Position numbers and translations under genes: made by a program. The notes under the pieces were generated by a model that did no database searches, was not told where the DNA came from, and saw only the letters and a program-made list of their open reading frames with translations. From JAIBJN01 sp963847985 (lineage in GTDB: Bacteria > Actinomycetota > Thermoleophilia > Gaiellales > Gaiellaceae): a DNA stretch of 64,000 nt. Numbering within the stretch: position 1 is the first letter of the stretch; the number at the start of each line of letters is the position of its first letter. Shown in pieces: positions 1 through 8,327 of this stretch. Where the stretch lies: positions 1-64,000 of the forward strand of contig CAWKBS010000009.1 in assembly GCA_963847985.1 (NCBI GenBank), read 5' to 3'.

Positions 1-47
1 TAACGACGCAGACGCTCGCTGAGCCCCTACGCATGCTTCCGACCTAC

Positions 48-63
48 GTTCACCCGGGTGAAC
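48..63. promoter_or_regulatory. 16-bp perfect palindrome GTTCACCCGGGTGAAC (copy 1)
   Basis: A perfect 16-bp palindrome lies 124 bases before the small membrane protein gene at 187. The same sequence recurs at 2792-2807 and, in degenerate form, at 1505-1520. Its symmetry and its positions before genes suggest a binding site for a dimeric regulator. The regulator is not identifiable from this window. Confidence 0.5.
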
Positions 64-186
64 CAGCTCGCCAGGTGGGGAACAACTGCGCCGTCGCGCC
101 GAGAATCGCGGGCGCGGGACCACGCGCTCGTCGCGAGCGCATGGTTCCGCCCAAAGCGGCCGCGCCATCGACCTGAAGGAGGAATC

Positions 187-360
187 ATGTGGTGGGCAAT
201 CGGATTCGGCGGGCTCTTGTACCTGATCTTGGTGTTCACGCTCGGGCTCATGACCCTTAGGAACGGCCACGGGTGGATGTTCTTCTTCGGGATCTTCTTC
301 CCGCTGCTCTGGATCATCGGTGCTTTCATGCAGCCGACGGACAGAGCGCAAGCGGTGTAG
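187..360 (+). CDS. Small two-helix membrane protein, 57 aa
   Basis: This 57-residue protein is almost entirely hydrophobic. It has two likely transmembrane helices (about residues 4-23 and 29-48) joined by a short Arg-Asn-Gly-His turn, and ends in a polar tail. The ATG at 187 follows an AAGGAGG ribosome site at 177-183, so I prefer it to an in-frame start further upstream. The function is unknown. Short two-helix proteins of this kind are common near stress genes in actinobacteria, and the palindrome at 48-63 may regulate it. No catalytic motif is visible. Confidence 0.65.
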   Translation: MWWAIGFGGLLYLILVFTLGLMTLRNGHGWMFFFGIFFPLLWIIGAFMQPTDRAQAV

Positions 361-424
361 GTCACCACTCGCGAAGCCGGGTCGCGTCGGCTCGAGCAGC
401 GGGAGGACGGGCGCGGTCGGCTCT

Positions 425-703
425 CTAGATCCCGAGGATCTGCTCCTTCTTCGCCTCGAACTCCTGGTCGTCGATGACTCCCTGCTCGTGCAGCTTTGCC
501 AGCTGCTCAAGCTCCTCGATGTAATCCTCCTTCACCGGCGCAGGCGCCTCCTGCGCCTCCCGTTCCTCGGGCATCTGGTCCTGGTCCGCTTCCTGCCCGG
601 CCTGCGCGCCCTTCTTGCCGGCGTAGTAGGCAGCGCCGCCCACCGCGGCGGCGCCGACGACGGCGCGCCTCCGCATCCTGCGTCCTGGTCCGATCAATGG
701 CAT
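425..703 (-). CDS. SHOCT-domain small protein, 92 aa
   Basis: Residues 1-30 are basic and then hydrophobic, with an Ala/Gly-rich segment (about 12-30) that could insert in or lie against the membrane. An acidic, Pro/Gln-rich linker follows. The C-terminal 30 residues match the SHOCT (short C-terminal) pattern: a helix EELEQLAKLHEQGVIDDQEF followed by a second short helix ending near KKEQILGI. SHOCT domains are small oligomerisation or linker modules of poorly known function. The ATG at 703 is preceded by GGTAGGAG, a better start than the longer frame beginning at 757. The gene is last in a minus-strand series of small stress-type genes. Confidence 0.75.
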   Translation of the reverse strand: MPLIGPGRRMRRRAVVGAAAVGGAAYYAGKKGAQAGQEADQDQMPEEREAQEAPAPVKEDYIEELEQLAKLHEQGVIDDQEFEAKKEQILGI

Positions 704-858
704 TTCGACTCCTACCCTCGTCCAGCTTCGGCCGGCGACGTGCTGCCGGTCCCTCAACTGGGTTAGCGGCGCCGACGCCTAGCTGTGCGCCGGCTGGTCC
801 GTCGCGCGACTCTGCGGGTCCTCAACATCTCCTGCCTCCGATCTCGTCTCGGTGGGCG

Positions 859-1411
859 CTACCTGGCGCTTGCGGCCTCGGCCTTGGTCTCCATCGCGTG
901 GAGCTCCTCGGCTTCCTCGGCGGACACCAGCCCGATCTCGATGAGGTCGAGCGGACTGATGAAACCGTCGCTCAGCGGAAACCTCCCGCGCGCACGATCG
1001 CATCCCGGAGGGGAACCGCCCAGTGGTGCTCGAGCAACAGGAGCGCAGCGGCCGAGTCGTTGGGGATGTCCTCGAGCACGTCCCAGGCGTCCTCGTCCGA
1101 GAACACATGCACGCCCTGCTCGGCGACCGCCTCGGCGCCCGCCAGAGCGCCGCCTCCATGCCTTCCTCGCCCTCGATGCCGAGGCCGATGAGGGCGCCGA
1201 CCTTGCTGCCGAGCTCGATCGCCTCCTCGTCGGTGAGGTTGCTCAGGTGCGCCACCTCGATCTCCCCGCCTGCGTCCTTGTGGACTGCGAGGGCGTCGAT
1301 CACTCGCACCGTGTCGCTTTCTCGCAGCCGCTCCAGCTCGGCGAGGATCTCCCCGTGAAATTCGGGATGAGTAAAGCCCAACACAATGAGCTGAACGGGT
1401 CCGATAGCCAT
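859..1411 (-). pseudogene. DUF6325-like protein gene, interrupted by two frameshifts
   Basis: The product is readable only by joining three frames. Frame one (1411 to about 1150) encodes MAIGPVQLIVLGF and runs to GIEGEEGMEA. Frame two (about 1150 to 975) carries the segment DAWDVLEDIPNDSAAALLLL. Frame three (about 980 to the TAG at 859) gives SDGFISPLDLIEIG and ends near METKAEAASAR. The joined protein of about 184 aa looks like the DUF6325 family: a short sheet-helix domain, a Gly/Ala-rich linker, a second domain, and a SHOCT-like tail. The start is well supported by a GAGGAG ribosome site. The gene is either decayed or the shifts are sequencing errors; the strong conservation of all three pieces favours error. 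The function is unknown. Confidence 0.65.
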
Positions 1412-1504
1412 CACATCTCCTCTCTGATCGTTGCGGGCCGTGGGGCACGCATCGATCTCAGAGTGTCGATGCAGCGGGCCGGCCAGTCATCACCTCCTGC
1501 CCGC

Positions 1505-1520
1505 GGTCACCCGGGTGAAG
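1505..1520. promoter_or_regulatory. Degenerate copy of the GTTCACCCGGGTGAAC palindrome
   Basis: The core TCACCCGGGTGA is intact, but the outer bases no longer match the perfect copies at 48 and 2792. It overlaps the stop codon of the DedA gene and lies about 95 bases before the DUF6325-like gene start at 1411, so it could be a promoter-proximal operator for that gene. Alone it would be weak evidence. Confidence 0.3.
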
Positions 1521-2250
1521 TCGCGGAGGACGCGGCCACGCGCCTCTGTCTGCGCCGGTAGACGAAGTAGGTGGCCACGATGACGCACGAGGTGATGACA
1601 GCGGCAATGACCATGGATGCGAGCGGGAAGCCGGCAAGCGTCGACGCAACCAGGTAGGCCAGACCGCACGTGTAGATCGACCACAGCGCGCCTCCGAGAA
1701 CCGACCATGGCAGAAAGCGGCGATAAGGGATGTCGGAAAGTCCCATCGACGCGTTGACGGCGAAGCGCATTCCGGGGACGTAGCGGCCCCCGACGATGAG
1801 GAGCCCGGGCGAGGCGTCCAGCATGCTCCACGCGGCCTCAACCTTCTGGTTCTTCGTTGCCTTGTCCAGGCTTGGCCGGACCTTGGCCGCGTTCTTGCGG
1901 GCGATCCAGAAGAGACAGGAGTCGCCGACAATCGCTCCGAGAGCACCGGCGAGCATGACGAGCTCGAGCTCGAGCCCGCCGTCGGCTGCGATCGTGGACG
2001 CCGCGTTCAGCGTCGTTTCGCCGGGGAAGATCGGGATCACGGCGTCCAGGCCGACCAGGAGGAAGACGATGAGGTACGCCGCCTCGGCGGACTGCTCGGC
2101 CAGCCATGCCTCGACGTCGCCCCGGTCGAGAAGCTGGCCAACGACGATGACGAGGAGCAGGAGGCCGAATCCGCCGAGGAAGAGCGCCCCGGCATGGCGC
2201 CGCCAGTACGACTCGTGCTCCCCGTTTGCCGATGGAGTCAAGCTCGTCAT
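1507..2250 (-). CDS. DedA/VTT-domain membrane protein
   Basis: This 247-residue integral membrane protein belongs to the DedA (SNARE-associated, VTT) family. It has an N-terminal helix (about 21-42), a re-entrant hydrophobic segment with PIFPGETTL (about 70-80), and the family's G-R-Y-V-P-G-M-R signature near residue 155. Two or three C-terminal helices follow, then a basic tail rich in Arg. DedA proteins are implicated in lipid flipping, membrane homeostasis and proton-dependent functions; the exact substrate cannot be read here. The gap to the upstream gene ending at 2260 is 9 bases, so the two are probably co-transcribed. Length is normal for the family. Confidence 0.9.
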   Translation of the reverse strand: MTSLTPSANGEHESYWRRHAGALFLGGFGLLLLVIVVGQLLDRGDVEAWLAEQSAEAAYLIVFLLVGLDAVIPIFPGETTLNAASTIAADGGLELELVMLAGALGAIVGDSCLFWIARKNAAKVRPSLDKATKNQKVEAAWSMLDASPGLLIVGGRYVPGMRFAVNASMGLSDIPYRRFLPWSVLGGALWSIYTCGLAYLVASTLAGFPLASMVIAAVITSCVIVATYFVYRRRQRRVAASSATSPG

Positions 2251-2259
2251 CGCGTGCGG

Positions 2260-2508
2260 TCATCGCTGCGACTGGTCGTCTGCCGGGTTCACGCTGACGA
2301 TTTCGACGCCGAGCTTGGTCAGCCAGCTCAATGCTCCCTGGAGCTGGGCCTGATCGAGGAGGTCCCCCGTCAGCACCGACTCCTCGCCGACGACCTCGAC
2401 GGTCATTCCTTCCAGTGGTCCCACGAGCGGCTCTCCGATCTCACCGCGAATCACAATCCGGTAGGGGACGCGGTCTTGTCCGCTGCGGCCTGCGTAGCGC
2501 TTCGACAT
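2260..2508 (-). CDS. Small soluble protein, about 82 aa, unknown function
   Basis: The product has a beta-alpha pattern: YRIVIRGEIG, then GMTVEVVGEESVLTGDL, then a helix DQAQLQGALSWLTKLG and a last strand VEIVSVNP. I recognise this general architecture from short actinobacterial proteins with no known function. The ATG at 2508 is used rather than an upstream GTG at 2520; neither has a strong ribosome site. The gene sits between a one-helix membrane protein and DedA and is probably part of the same transcript. Confidence 0.6.
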   Translation of the reverse strand: MSKRYAGRSGQDRVPYRIVIRGEIGEPLVGPLEGMTVEVVGEESVLTGDLLDQAQLQGALSWLTKLGVEIVSVNPADDQSQR

Positions 2509-2532
2509 CCGTCGGTGCACTCGCCGGCCGAT

Positions 2533-2709
2533 TCAGGTCACACGTCGATGGTGGTGCATCCGCCCGGTCGCGGCGGTTCTGGACGTCTGTGCTCGTGAAT
2601 GCGCTTCCTTCCGCGCCGCCGCGGCGAACCAGTAGAGGATCACGAATGCAACCAGAGCCCCTGTCGCCGCGAGCCATAGATACACGACTGTTGCCCAGAA
2701 CGATTCCAT
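2533..2709 (-). CDS. Single-pass small membrane protein, 58 aa
   Basis: A hydrophobic helix spans about residues 5-30 (ending LYWFAAAARK) and is followed by a basic, His-rich tail ending MHHHRRVT. The ATG at 2709 is preceded by AAGGGAGG, so the longer frame starting at 2760 is rejected. It is the first gene of the minus-strand series 2709-425. The palindrome at 2792-2807 lies 82 bases upstream. The function is unknown. Confidence 0.55.
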   Translation of the reverse strand: MESFWATVVYLWLAATGALVAFVILYWFAAAARKEAHSRAQTSRTAATGRMHHHRRVT

Positions 2710-2791
2710 CGTCCTCCCTTCGGTCGATCCGGCAGGTCGTCCAGCACGAGGTTCCTGCAATCTCCTAGATCGCGCATCACCCGCGGCTCAC

Positions 2792-2807
2792 GTTCACCCG
2801 GGTGAAC
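2792..2807. promoter_or_regulatory. 16-bp perfect palindrome GTTCACCCGGGTGAAC (copy 2), divergent
   Basis: This copy is identical to 48-63, and here symmetry extends to 18 bp (2791-2808). It sits between divergent genes: 82 bases before the small membrane protein start at 2709 (minus strand) and 94 bases before the sulfatase start at 2902 (plus strand). That is a typical place for a shared operator. The binding protein is unknown. Confidence 0.55.
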
Positions 2808-2901
2808 GCGCGGCCGGGCGATGTTCGGTCACCGCGTCTGTGCGATGTTGGGCAGCGCGGCATGGGAGCCGCGATGCTCGGAATCGAAGGGAGAGCCTTA
2901 G

Positions 2902-5806
2902 ATGGCTGAGAAACCCACCGACGTCCTCGTTGCCGGCTACCAGGACATCGACGAGGCGACAAAGGACTTCGAGGCGCTGGTCGCGCTCGTCAAGGAGAAG
3001 AAAGTCTCGATCGAGGGCGTCATCCTCGTCACGCACGACGAGGACGGCAACGTCGCGGTGCAGCGGACCGGCGACAACCTGGGCCGTAAGGGGACGGGCT
3101 GGGGCGGTGGCGTCGGGCTCGCGGTGGGCTTGTTCGCGCCGCCGCTGCTTGCGTCGGTCGCGGTCGGAGCCGTCGCGGGCAGGGTCGTCGGCAGATTTGC
3201 CGGCAACAAGGTCAACAAGGAGCTTCACGACAAGATCGGCGAGAACCTGCCGCCGGGGTCGGCCGGGATCATCGCGATCTTCGACGACGAGCAGCGGCTT
3301 GCCGTCGAGCAGGCGCTCGCGGGCGCCAAGCTCCGCTCGATTGTCCAGGGCGACAAGAAGGGCATGGGCGCCTTGAAGGAGTCGCTCGGCGAGGCGATGG
3401 GGAAGTTCAGCCCGGACCGCACCGTGCTGCCGATCCCGGATCCGAACTTCGGCGGCGCGATCGGGCGAACGCTCGACACGTCCGTCGCCGATTGGACGAT
3501 CCACGCGACGCCGTCGCCGCCGGCGGGCGCTCCGAACGTGTTGCTCGTGCTGATCGACGACGCGGGCTTCGGCAACCCGTCGACGTTCGGCGGGCCCGTC
3601 TCGACGCCCGCGATGACGCGGGTCGGCGGGCAGGGTCTCACGTACAACGGCTTCCACGTGACCGCGCTCTGCTCGCCGACCAGGGCAGCCCTGCTGACAG
3701 GCCGCAACCACCACACCGTCGGCTTCGGTCAGATCGGGGAGCTCCCCGCCCCGTTCCCGGGCTACTCGGCGAGCGTGCCGAAGGACTGCGCTCCCTTCGT
3801 CCGGGCGCTTCAGGGCAACGGCTACTCGACCGCCGGCTTCGGCAAGTGGCATCTGACCCCTGATCGCGTCCAAGGTGCAGCGGGGCCGTTCGACCGCTGG
3901 CCGAACGCGTGGGGCTTCGATCGCTTCTGGGGCATCCTCGGCGGCGAAGCAGGCCAGTACGACCCGGTGATCACGCAGGACAACACGACCATCGGCGTCC
4001 CGCCGGGCGAGGACACGAAGGAGTACTACTGGCCGGACGACATCACCGATCAGGCGGTGCGCTGGCTGCACGAGGTGCGCGCCCAGGACAACGAAAAGCC
4101 GTGGTTCATCTACTACTCGACCGGGTGCTCGCACGCGCCGCACCAGGTCGCGGTCGAGTGGAGCGAGAAGTACCGCGGCAAGTTCGACCAGGGGTGGGAC
4201 GTGCTCCGCGAGGAGACGTTCGAGCGGCAGAAGGCGCTCGGCGTGATCCCGCCGGACACGGTGCTGACGCCGAGACCGGACGCGCTCCCCGCTTGGGACT
4301 CTCTCTCGGACAGCGAGAAGAAGCTGTACGCGCGGCAGATGGAGGTCTATGCCGGCTTCCAGGAGAACGCCGACTGGAACGTCGGCCGCCTGCTCGACGC
4401 GGTCGAGGAGATGGGCGAGCTCGACAACACGCTCGTCATCTACATCTTCGGGGACAACGGCGCGAGCCTGGAGGGAACGCTGACCGGCTCCTTCAACGAG
4501 CTCACGATGCAGAACGGGATCGCCCTCACCGCCGAGCAGCAGCTCTCGCTCATCGAGCGGTACGGCGGGCTCGACGCCTGGGGCACCGACGCGTCCGCGC
4601 CACACTACGCATCCGCCTGGGCGTGGGCCGGGAACACGCCGTTCCAGTGGGGCAAGCAGTGCGCCTCCCACCTTGGCGGCACGCGCAACGGCATGGTTGT
4701 CTCCTGGCCGGAGCGGATCCAGGACGCCGGCGAGTTGCGCTCCCAGTTCACTCACTGCATCGACATCGGGCCGACGATCCTCGAGGCGGCCGGCATCCCC
4801 GAGCCCGAGGTCGTGGACGGGACGCCCCAGAAGCCGATGGAGGGGACGAGCTTCCTCTACACCTTCGAGGACGCGAACGCGCCGGGGCGCCACACGGTGC
4901 AGTACTTCGAGATCGTCGGCTACCGGGCGATCTACAAGGACGGCTGGTGGGCCGCCTGCATGGTCGACCGCATTCCGTGGGATCTGTCGCCGCCGACGAT
5001 GGCGAGGCTCGCCCCCGGAACCTACGACCCGGAGCAGGACACCTGGGAGCTGTACTACCTCCCCGACGACTTCTCGCAGGCGAAGGACGTCGCCGCGGAG
5101 AACCCGGAGAAGCTTGCCGAGTTGAAGGCGCTCTTCTGGGAGGAGGCCGAGAAGCACAACGTCCTGCCGCTGCTGGCCGGGCTCTCGGTCTTCTTCGGGA
5201 TCCTGCCGCCGATGCCGACGATCACGACGCACACGTTCTACGGCGGCGTCGAGAACATCGCGTCCGGGATGATCCCGCGCGTCTACGGCCGCTCCTACGC
5301 GATCGAGGCGGAGCTCTCAGTCCCCGGTGAGGGTGCCGAGGGCGTGATCGTCGCCGAGGCGGACGAGATGGGCGGCTTTTCGCTCTGGGTCGACGAGAAC
5401 GGCCTGCTGCACCACAGCTACTCGATGATGGGCGTCGAGCAGTACGAGCAAGTCTCGACCGAGCCCATTCCCACCGGTGACGTCACGGTCCGCATGCTGT
5501 TCGACTCCGACCGGCAGGAACGGTCGGCCGGCGGAACGGTCTCCTTGTACGCAAACGACGAGAAGATCGGCGAGGGGCGGATCGAGAGGACGGTCGCCGT
5601 CCGCTTCTCCGCGTATGCCGGAATGGACGTCGGCCGCGACAACGGCCTGCCCGTCGACCGCGCCTACGCGGCGAAAGCACCGTATCCCTTCACGGGAACG
5701 GTGAAGACAGGTCATCTTTGACCTCAAGCCGGGCACTCACGAGGACGAGAAGGCGCTGCACGAGGGCGGCGCGCAGGTCGCCGCAGCTCAGGGGATCAGC
5801 GCCTAG
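2902..5806 (+). CDS. Arylsulfatase with N-terminal DUF1269-like domain; C-terminal frameshift
   Basis: Residues 1-160 resemble DUF1269: an alpha/beta start (DVLVAGYQDIDEA), a Gly-rich hydrophobic stretch (about 70-105), and LPPGSAGIIAIFDDEQ. From about residue 205 a full sulfatase follows: the metal-site strand VLLVLIDDAGFG, and CSPTR at Cys257, the site normally converted to formylglycine, followed by AALLTGRNHH. This predicts hydrolysis of sulfate esters, with calcium in the active site. The open frame stops at 5721 after 939 codons, right after PFTGTVK. Shifting one base near 5707 continues as VIFDLKPGTHEDEKALHEGG and ends at the TAG at 5804-5806. Family members normally end this way, so a one-base error or mutation is likely. 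No signal peptide is visible. The ATG follows AGGGAGAG. Confidence 0.85.
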
Positions 5807-5845
5807 GCGGCGGCGTCAGCGATCGTCACGAGAGAGGAGAGCTCT

Positions 5846-6490
5846 GTGAGCCAAGGTCATCTCGTTACCGAGGGAGACGACAAGCTTCTCTTCCTGTCGG
5901 GCATGACGCTCGCCGCTCTCTGCAGCTGGGTGCTGGCCAAGCTCCTGTTGCCCGCCGACGTCGAGGTGGCGATCATTCCAACACTCGGCGCTCTCGCCGT
6001 GAGGCACTTCAGACACGGCAAGCAGGAGGAGCACGAGCCGAAGCATCCGGCCGTGAAGTTCCTCGTGGCCGCCTGGAACGAGGGCGATTTCAGCGAGGCC
6101 GAGAAGTACGTCGCGCCGGACTGTGCCGTCTTCATGAACGGCTTCTCTCCCGACCTTGGTCCCAACGAGAGCGGCCCTGCTCTGGCTGAGGAAAGCATCG
6201 GGTACTGGCGTTCGATCGTGCCCGACATCAGGATGGAGCTCTCGCAGGAGATCCGCGCGAAGGACCAGATCGCCATCGAGTGGGTGCTCACGGGCACGCA
6301 CACGGGCGAGCAGCGGTCCGATCTGCCGGCGAGCGGCAATGCGATCGAGATCCAAGGCTCCACGTTTCTGAAGCTCGACGACGACAAGATCGTCGAGGCG
6401 TGGTCGGTCTTCGACTCGCTCGCCCTCGCAGTCCAGACCGGAACCGCCGAGGAGCCGGCCTGGTGGCCGGCGCGCCGCGAGGCGTCGTAG
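5846..6490 (+). CDS. SnoaL-like (NTF2-fold) protein with N-terminal membrane helix
   Basis: This 214-residue protein has a hydrophobic segment at about 14-48, perhaps one or two membrane helices. From about residue 65 it has an NTF2/SnoaL-like fold: VKFLVAAWNEGDFSEAEKYV, then YWRSIVPDIRM, then VLTGTHTGEQ and a last strand FLKLDDDKIVEAW. SnoaL-like proteins include ester cyclases and many with unknown roles; the substrate cannot be named. The GTG at 5846 follows GAGAGGAGAG. It lies 39 bases after the sulfatase and may be co-transcribed with it. Membrane anchoring is unusual for this fold. Confidence 0.75.
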   Translation: MSQGHLVTEGDDKLLFLSGMTLAALCSWVLAKLLLPADVEVAIIPTLGALAVRHFRHGKQEEHEPKHPAVKFLVAAWNEGDFSEAEKYVAPDCAVFMNGFSPDLGPNESGPALAEESIGYWRSIVPDIRMELSQEIRAKDQIAIEWVLTGTHTGEQRSDLPASGNAIEIQGSTFLKLDDDKIVEAWSVFDSLALAVQTGTAEEPAWWPARREAS

Positions 6491-6557
6491 GACGCGGGCG
6501 CCTAGGGGAACAGCCCCTAGACGGAGCCGCCTCTCGCACCTCGCTAGGCCCGGTGAC

Positions 6558-8288
6558 GTGATGAGCGATGACTCCCGCGCCGCGCTCGTCTCGTACGCGC
6601 ACTCGCTCGTGCCGCGATCTCTAGCGGAGGCGGCGCCCGGTGTTGCGTTCTTCTTGCGCTATCCGCGCTCGTACCTCCGTTCTGACGTGGTGGCGGGGGT
6701 CACGGTCGGAGCCGTGGCAGTGCCCTCGTCCATGGCGATGGCGGAGCTCGCCGGGCTGCCGGTGGTTTACGGCCTGTATGGAACGTTTCTCCCACTTGCG
6801 GTCTACGGGCTGCTCGGGACGTCGCGGCAGCACGTGGTCGGGCCCGACTCGACGCTCGCGGCGCTGACCGGGGTGACGGTGGCGCCGCTCGCGATGGTCG
6901 GAGGGGAGGTCGACCCGGCACGCTATGCGGCGCTCGCAGCGGCACTGGCGCTGGCGATGGGTCTTCTGCTCTTCCTGGCCGGGGCGCTCCGGCTGGGGTT
7001 CGTGGCGGACTTCTTCGGCAAGCCGGTGCTGCTCGGCTACATCAACGGGGTCGCGCTGATCGTGATCTCGACCCAGCTGGGCAAGCTCCTCGGTATCAGC
7101 GTCGGCGCGGACGACTTCTTCGCGATCGTGCGGGAGGTCTTCTCGGAGCTCGGCGATGCGAACGGGCCGACCGTGCTCCTGAGCGCGGGGCTGCTGGCGG
7201 CCGCGGTCGCAACTCGGCGCATCGTTCCTGCCCTGCCCCCGTCCCTTGTGGTGCTCGCGCTTGGGCTCCTGATCGCGGCGCTCGTCGACCTCGAGGATCA
7301 CGGGATCGCGGTCGTCGGCGAGGTCGCCGGCGGCCTACCGTCGTTCGGGCTGCCAGGTGTCGGGGCAAACGACTTCCTCGATCTCGTGCTTCCCGCGGCG
7401 GCATTCTCGCTCGTCGCCTTCGCCGACCTGATCGCGACCGTGCGCACCTTCGCCCAGAAGCACGGCTACGAGGTCGACGCCAACCGCGAGCTGACTGCAA
7501 TCGGCGGCGCCAACCTCGTCGGCGGCCTGACAGGGGCGTTTCCCGTCTCCTCCTCCAACTCCCGGTCCGCGGTCAACGACTCCGCGGGCGCGAGGTCCCA
7601 GGCTGCTGTCGTCGTCGCCGCGGCGGTCGTCGGGCTCTTCCTCCTCTTCGCGATGCCCCTGATCGAGCCGCTCCCGACGGCCGCGCTCGGAGTGATCATC
7701 GTCGTCGCCGCCGCAGGGCTGATCAACATCCGCTCGATCTGGCGCCTTCGGCACGTCCGCTCGGCCGAGGTCGCGCTCGCGCTCGTCGCCTTCGGCGGCG
7801 TGCTCGTGTTCGGCGTCGTCGGCGGCGTCGTCGTCGCGATCGCGCTTTCAGTCGGCGTGTTCCTCTACCGTGCGGCGCGCCCGCACGATGCCGTACTCGG
7901 TCGCATCGAGGACATCGACGGCTACCACGACGTCACGCGCTGGGAGGGCGCCGAGACGGTTCCCGGGCTGCTCGTGTATCGCTTCGATGCGGCGCCCTTC
8001 TTCGTCAACGCCGCGTACCTCCGAGAGCGTGTGCTCGAGCTGGTCGACGCGTCCGAAGACGTCAGATGGTTGGTGCTCAACGCCGAGGCGTGGACGTACC
8101 TCGACGCCACCGCGATCGACGTCCTGGCTCGGCTCCAGGTCGAGCTCGAGCAGCGGGGCGTCGCGCTCTGTTTCGCCCGCCTGAAGGGACGGCAGCGCGA
8201 GATCTTCGAGGAGACGGGCCTCACAGCGCAGATCGGGCCCGACCGTCTCTTCCCCACGGTCCGGGCTGCAGTCGCGGCGTTCGAATGA
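6558..8288 (+). CDS. SulP-family inorganic anion transporter with STAS domain
   Basis: This 576-residue protein has the SulP signature near residue 50-75 (VAVPSSMAMAELAGLPVVYG, then LYGTF) and about 10-12 membrane helices through residue 430. A cytoplasmic STAS domain follows (about 440-576) with LVLNAEAWTYLDATAIDVL, the usual anti-sigma-antagonist-like fold. SulP proteins move sulfate, bicarbonate or other anions with sodium or protons; the substrate is not decided by sequence. The start is GTG 6558 or ATG 6561. It follows a sulfatase gene, which would fit sulfate handling, but a bicarbonate role fits equally well. The next gene encodes an antiporter. Confidence 0.9.
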   Translation: MMSDDSRAALVSYAHSLVPRSLAEAAPGVAFFLRYPRSYLRSDVVAGVTVGAVAVPSSMAMAELAGLPVVYGLYGTFLPLAVYGLLGTSRQHVVGPDSTLAALTGVTVAPLAMVGGEVDPARYAALAAALALAMGLLLFLAGALRLGFVADFFGKPVLLGYINGVALIVISTQLGKLLGISVGADDFFAIVREVFSELGDANGPTVLLSAGLLAAAVATRRIVPALPPSLVVLALGLLIAALVDLEDHGIAVVGEVAGGLPSFGLPGVGANDFLDLVLPAAAFSLVAFADLIATVRTFAQKHGYEVDANRELTAIGGANLVGGLTGAFPVSSSNSRSAVNDSAGARSQAAVVVAAAVVGLFLLFAMPLIEPLPTAALGVIIVVAAAGLINIRSIWRLRHVRSAEVALALVAFGGVLVFGVVGGVVVAIALSVGVFLYRAARPHDAVLGRIEDIDGYHDVTRWEGAETVPGLLVYRFDAAPFFVNAAYLRERVLELVDASEDVRWLVLNAEAWTYLDATAIDVLARLQVELEQRGVALCFARLKGRQREIFEETGLTAQIGPDRLFPTVRAAVAAFE

Positions 8289-8327
8289 TCACGGCCCTCT
8301 CCGAAGAACCACCGAGGGGGCTGAGCG

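Noticed and set aside
2794..5232. Long 812-codon open frame on the minus strand opposite the sulfatase
   Set aside because: Its translation is rich in Arg, Val and Pro without domain pattern, typical of the antisense frame of GC-rich genes. The plus-strand frame has clear sulfatase motifs.
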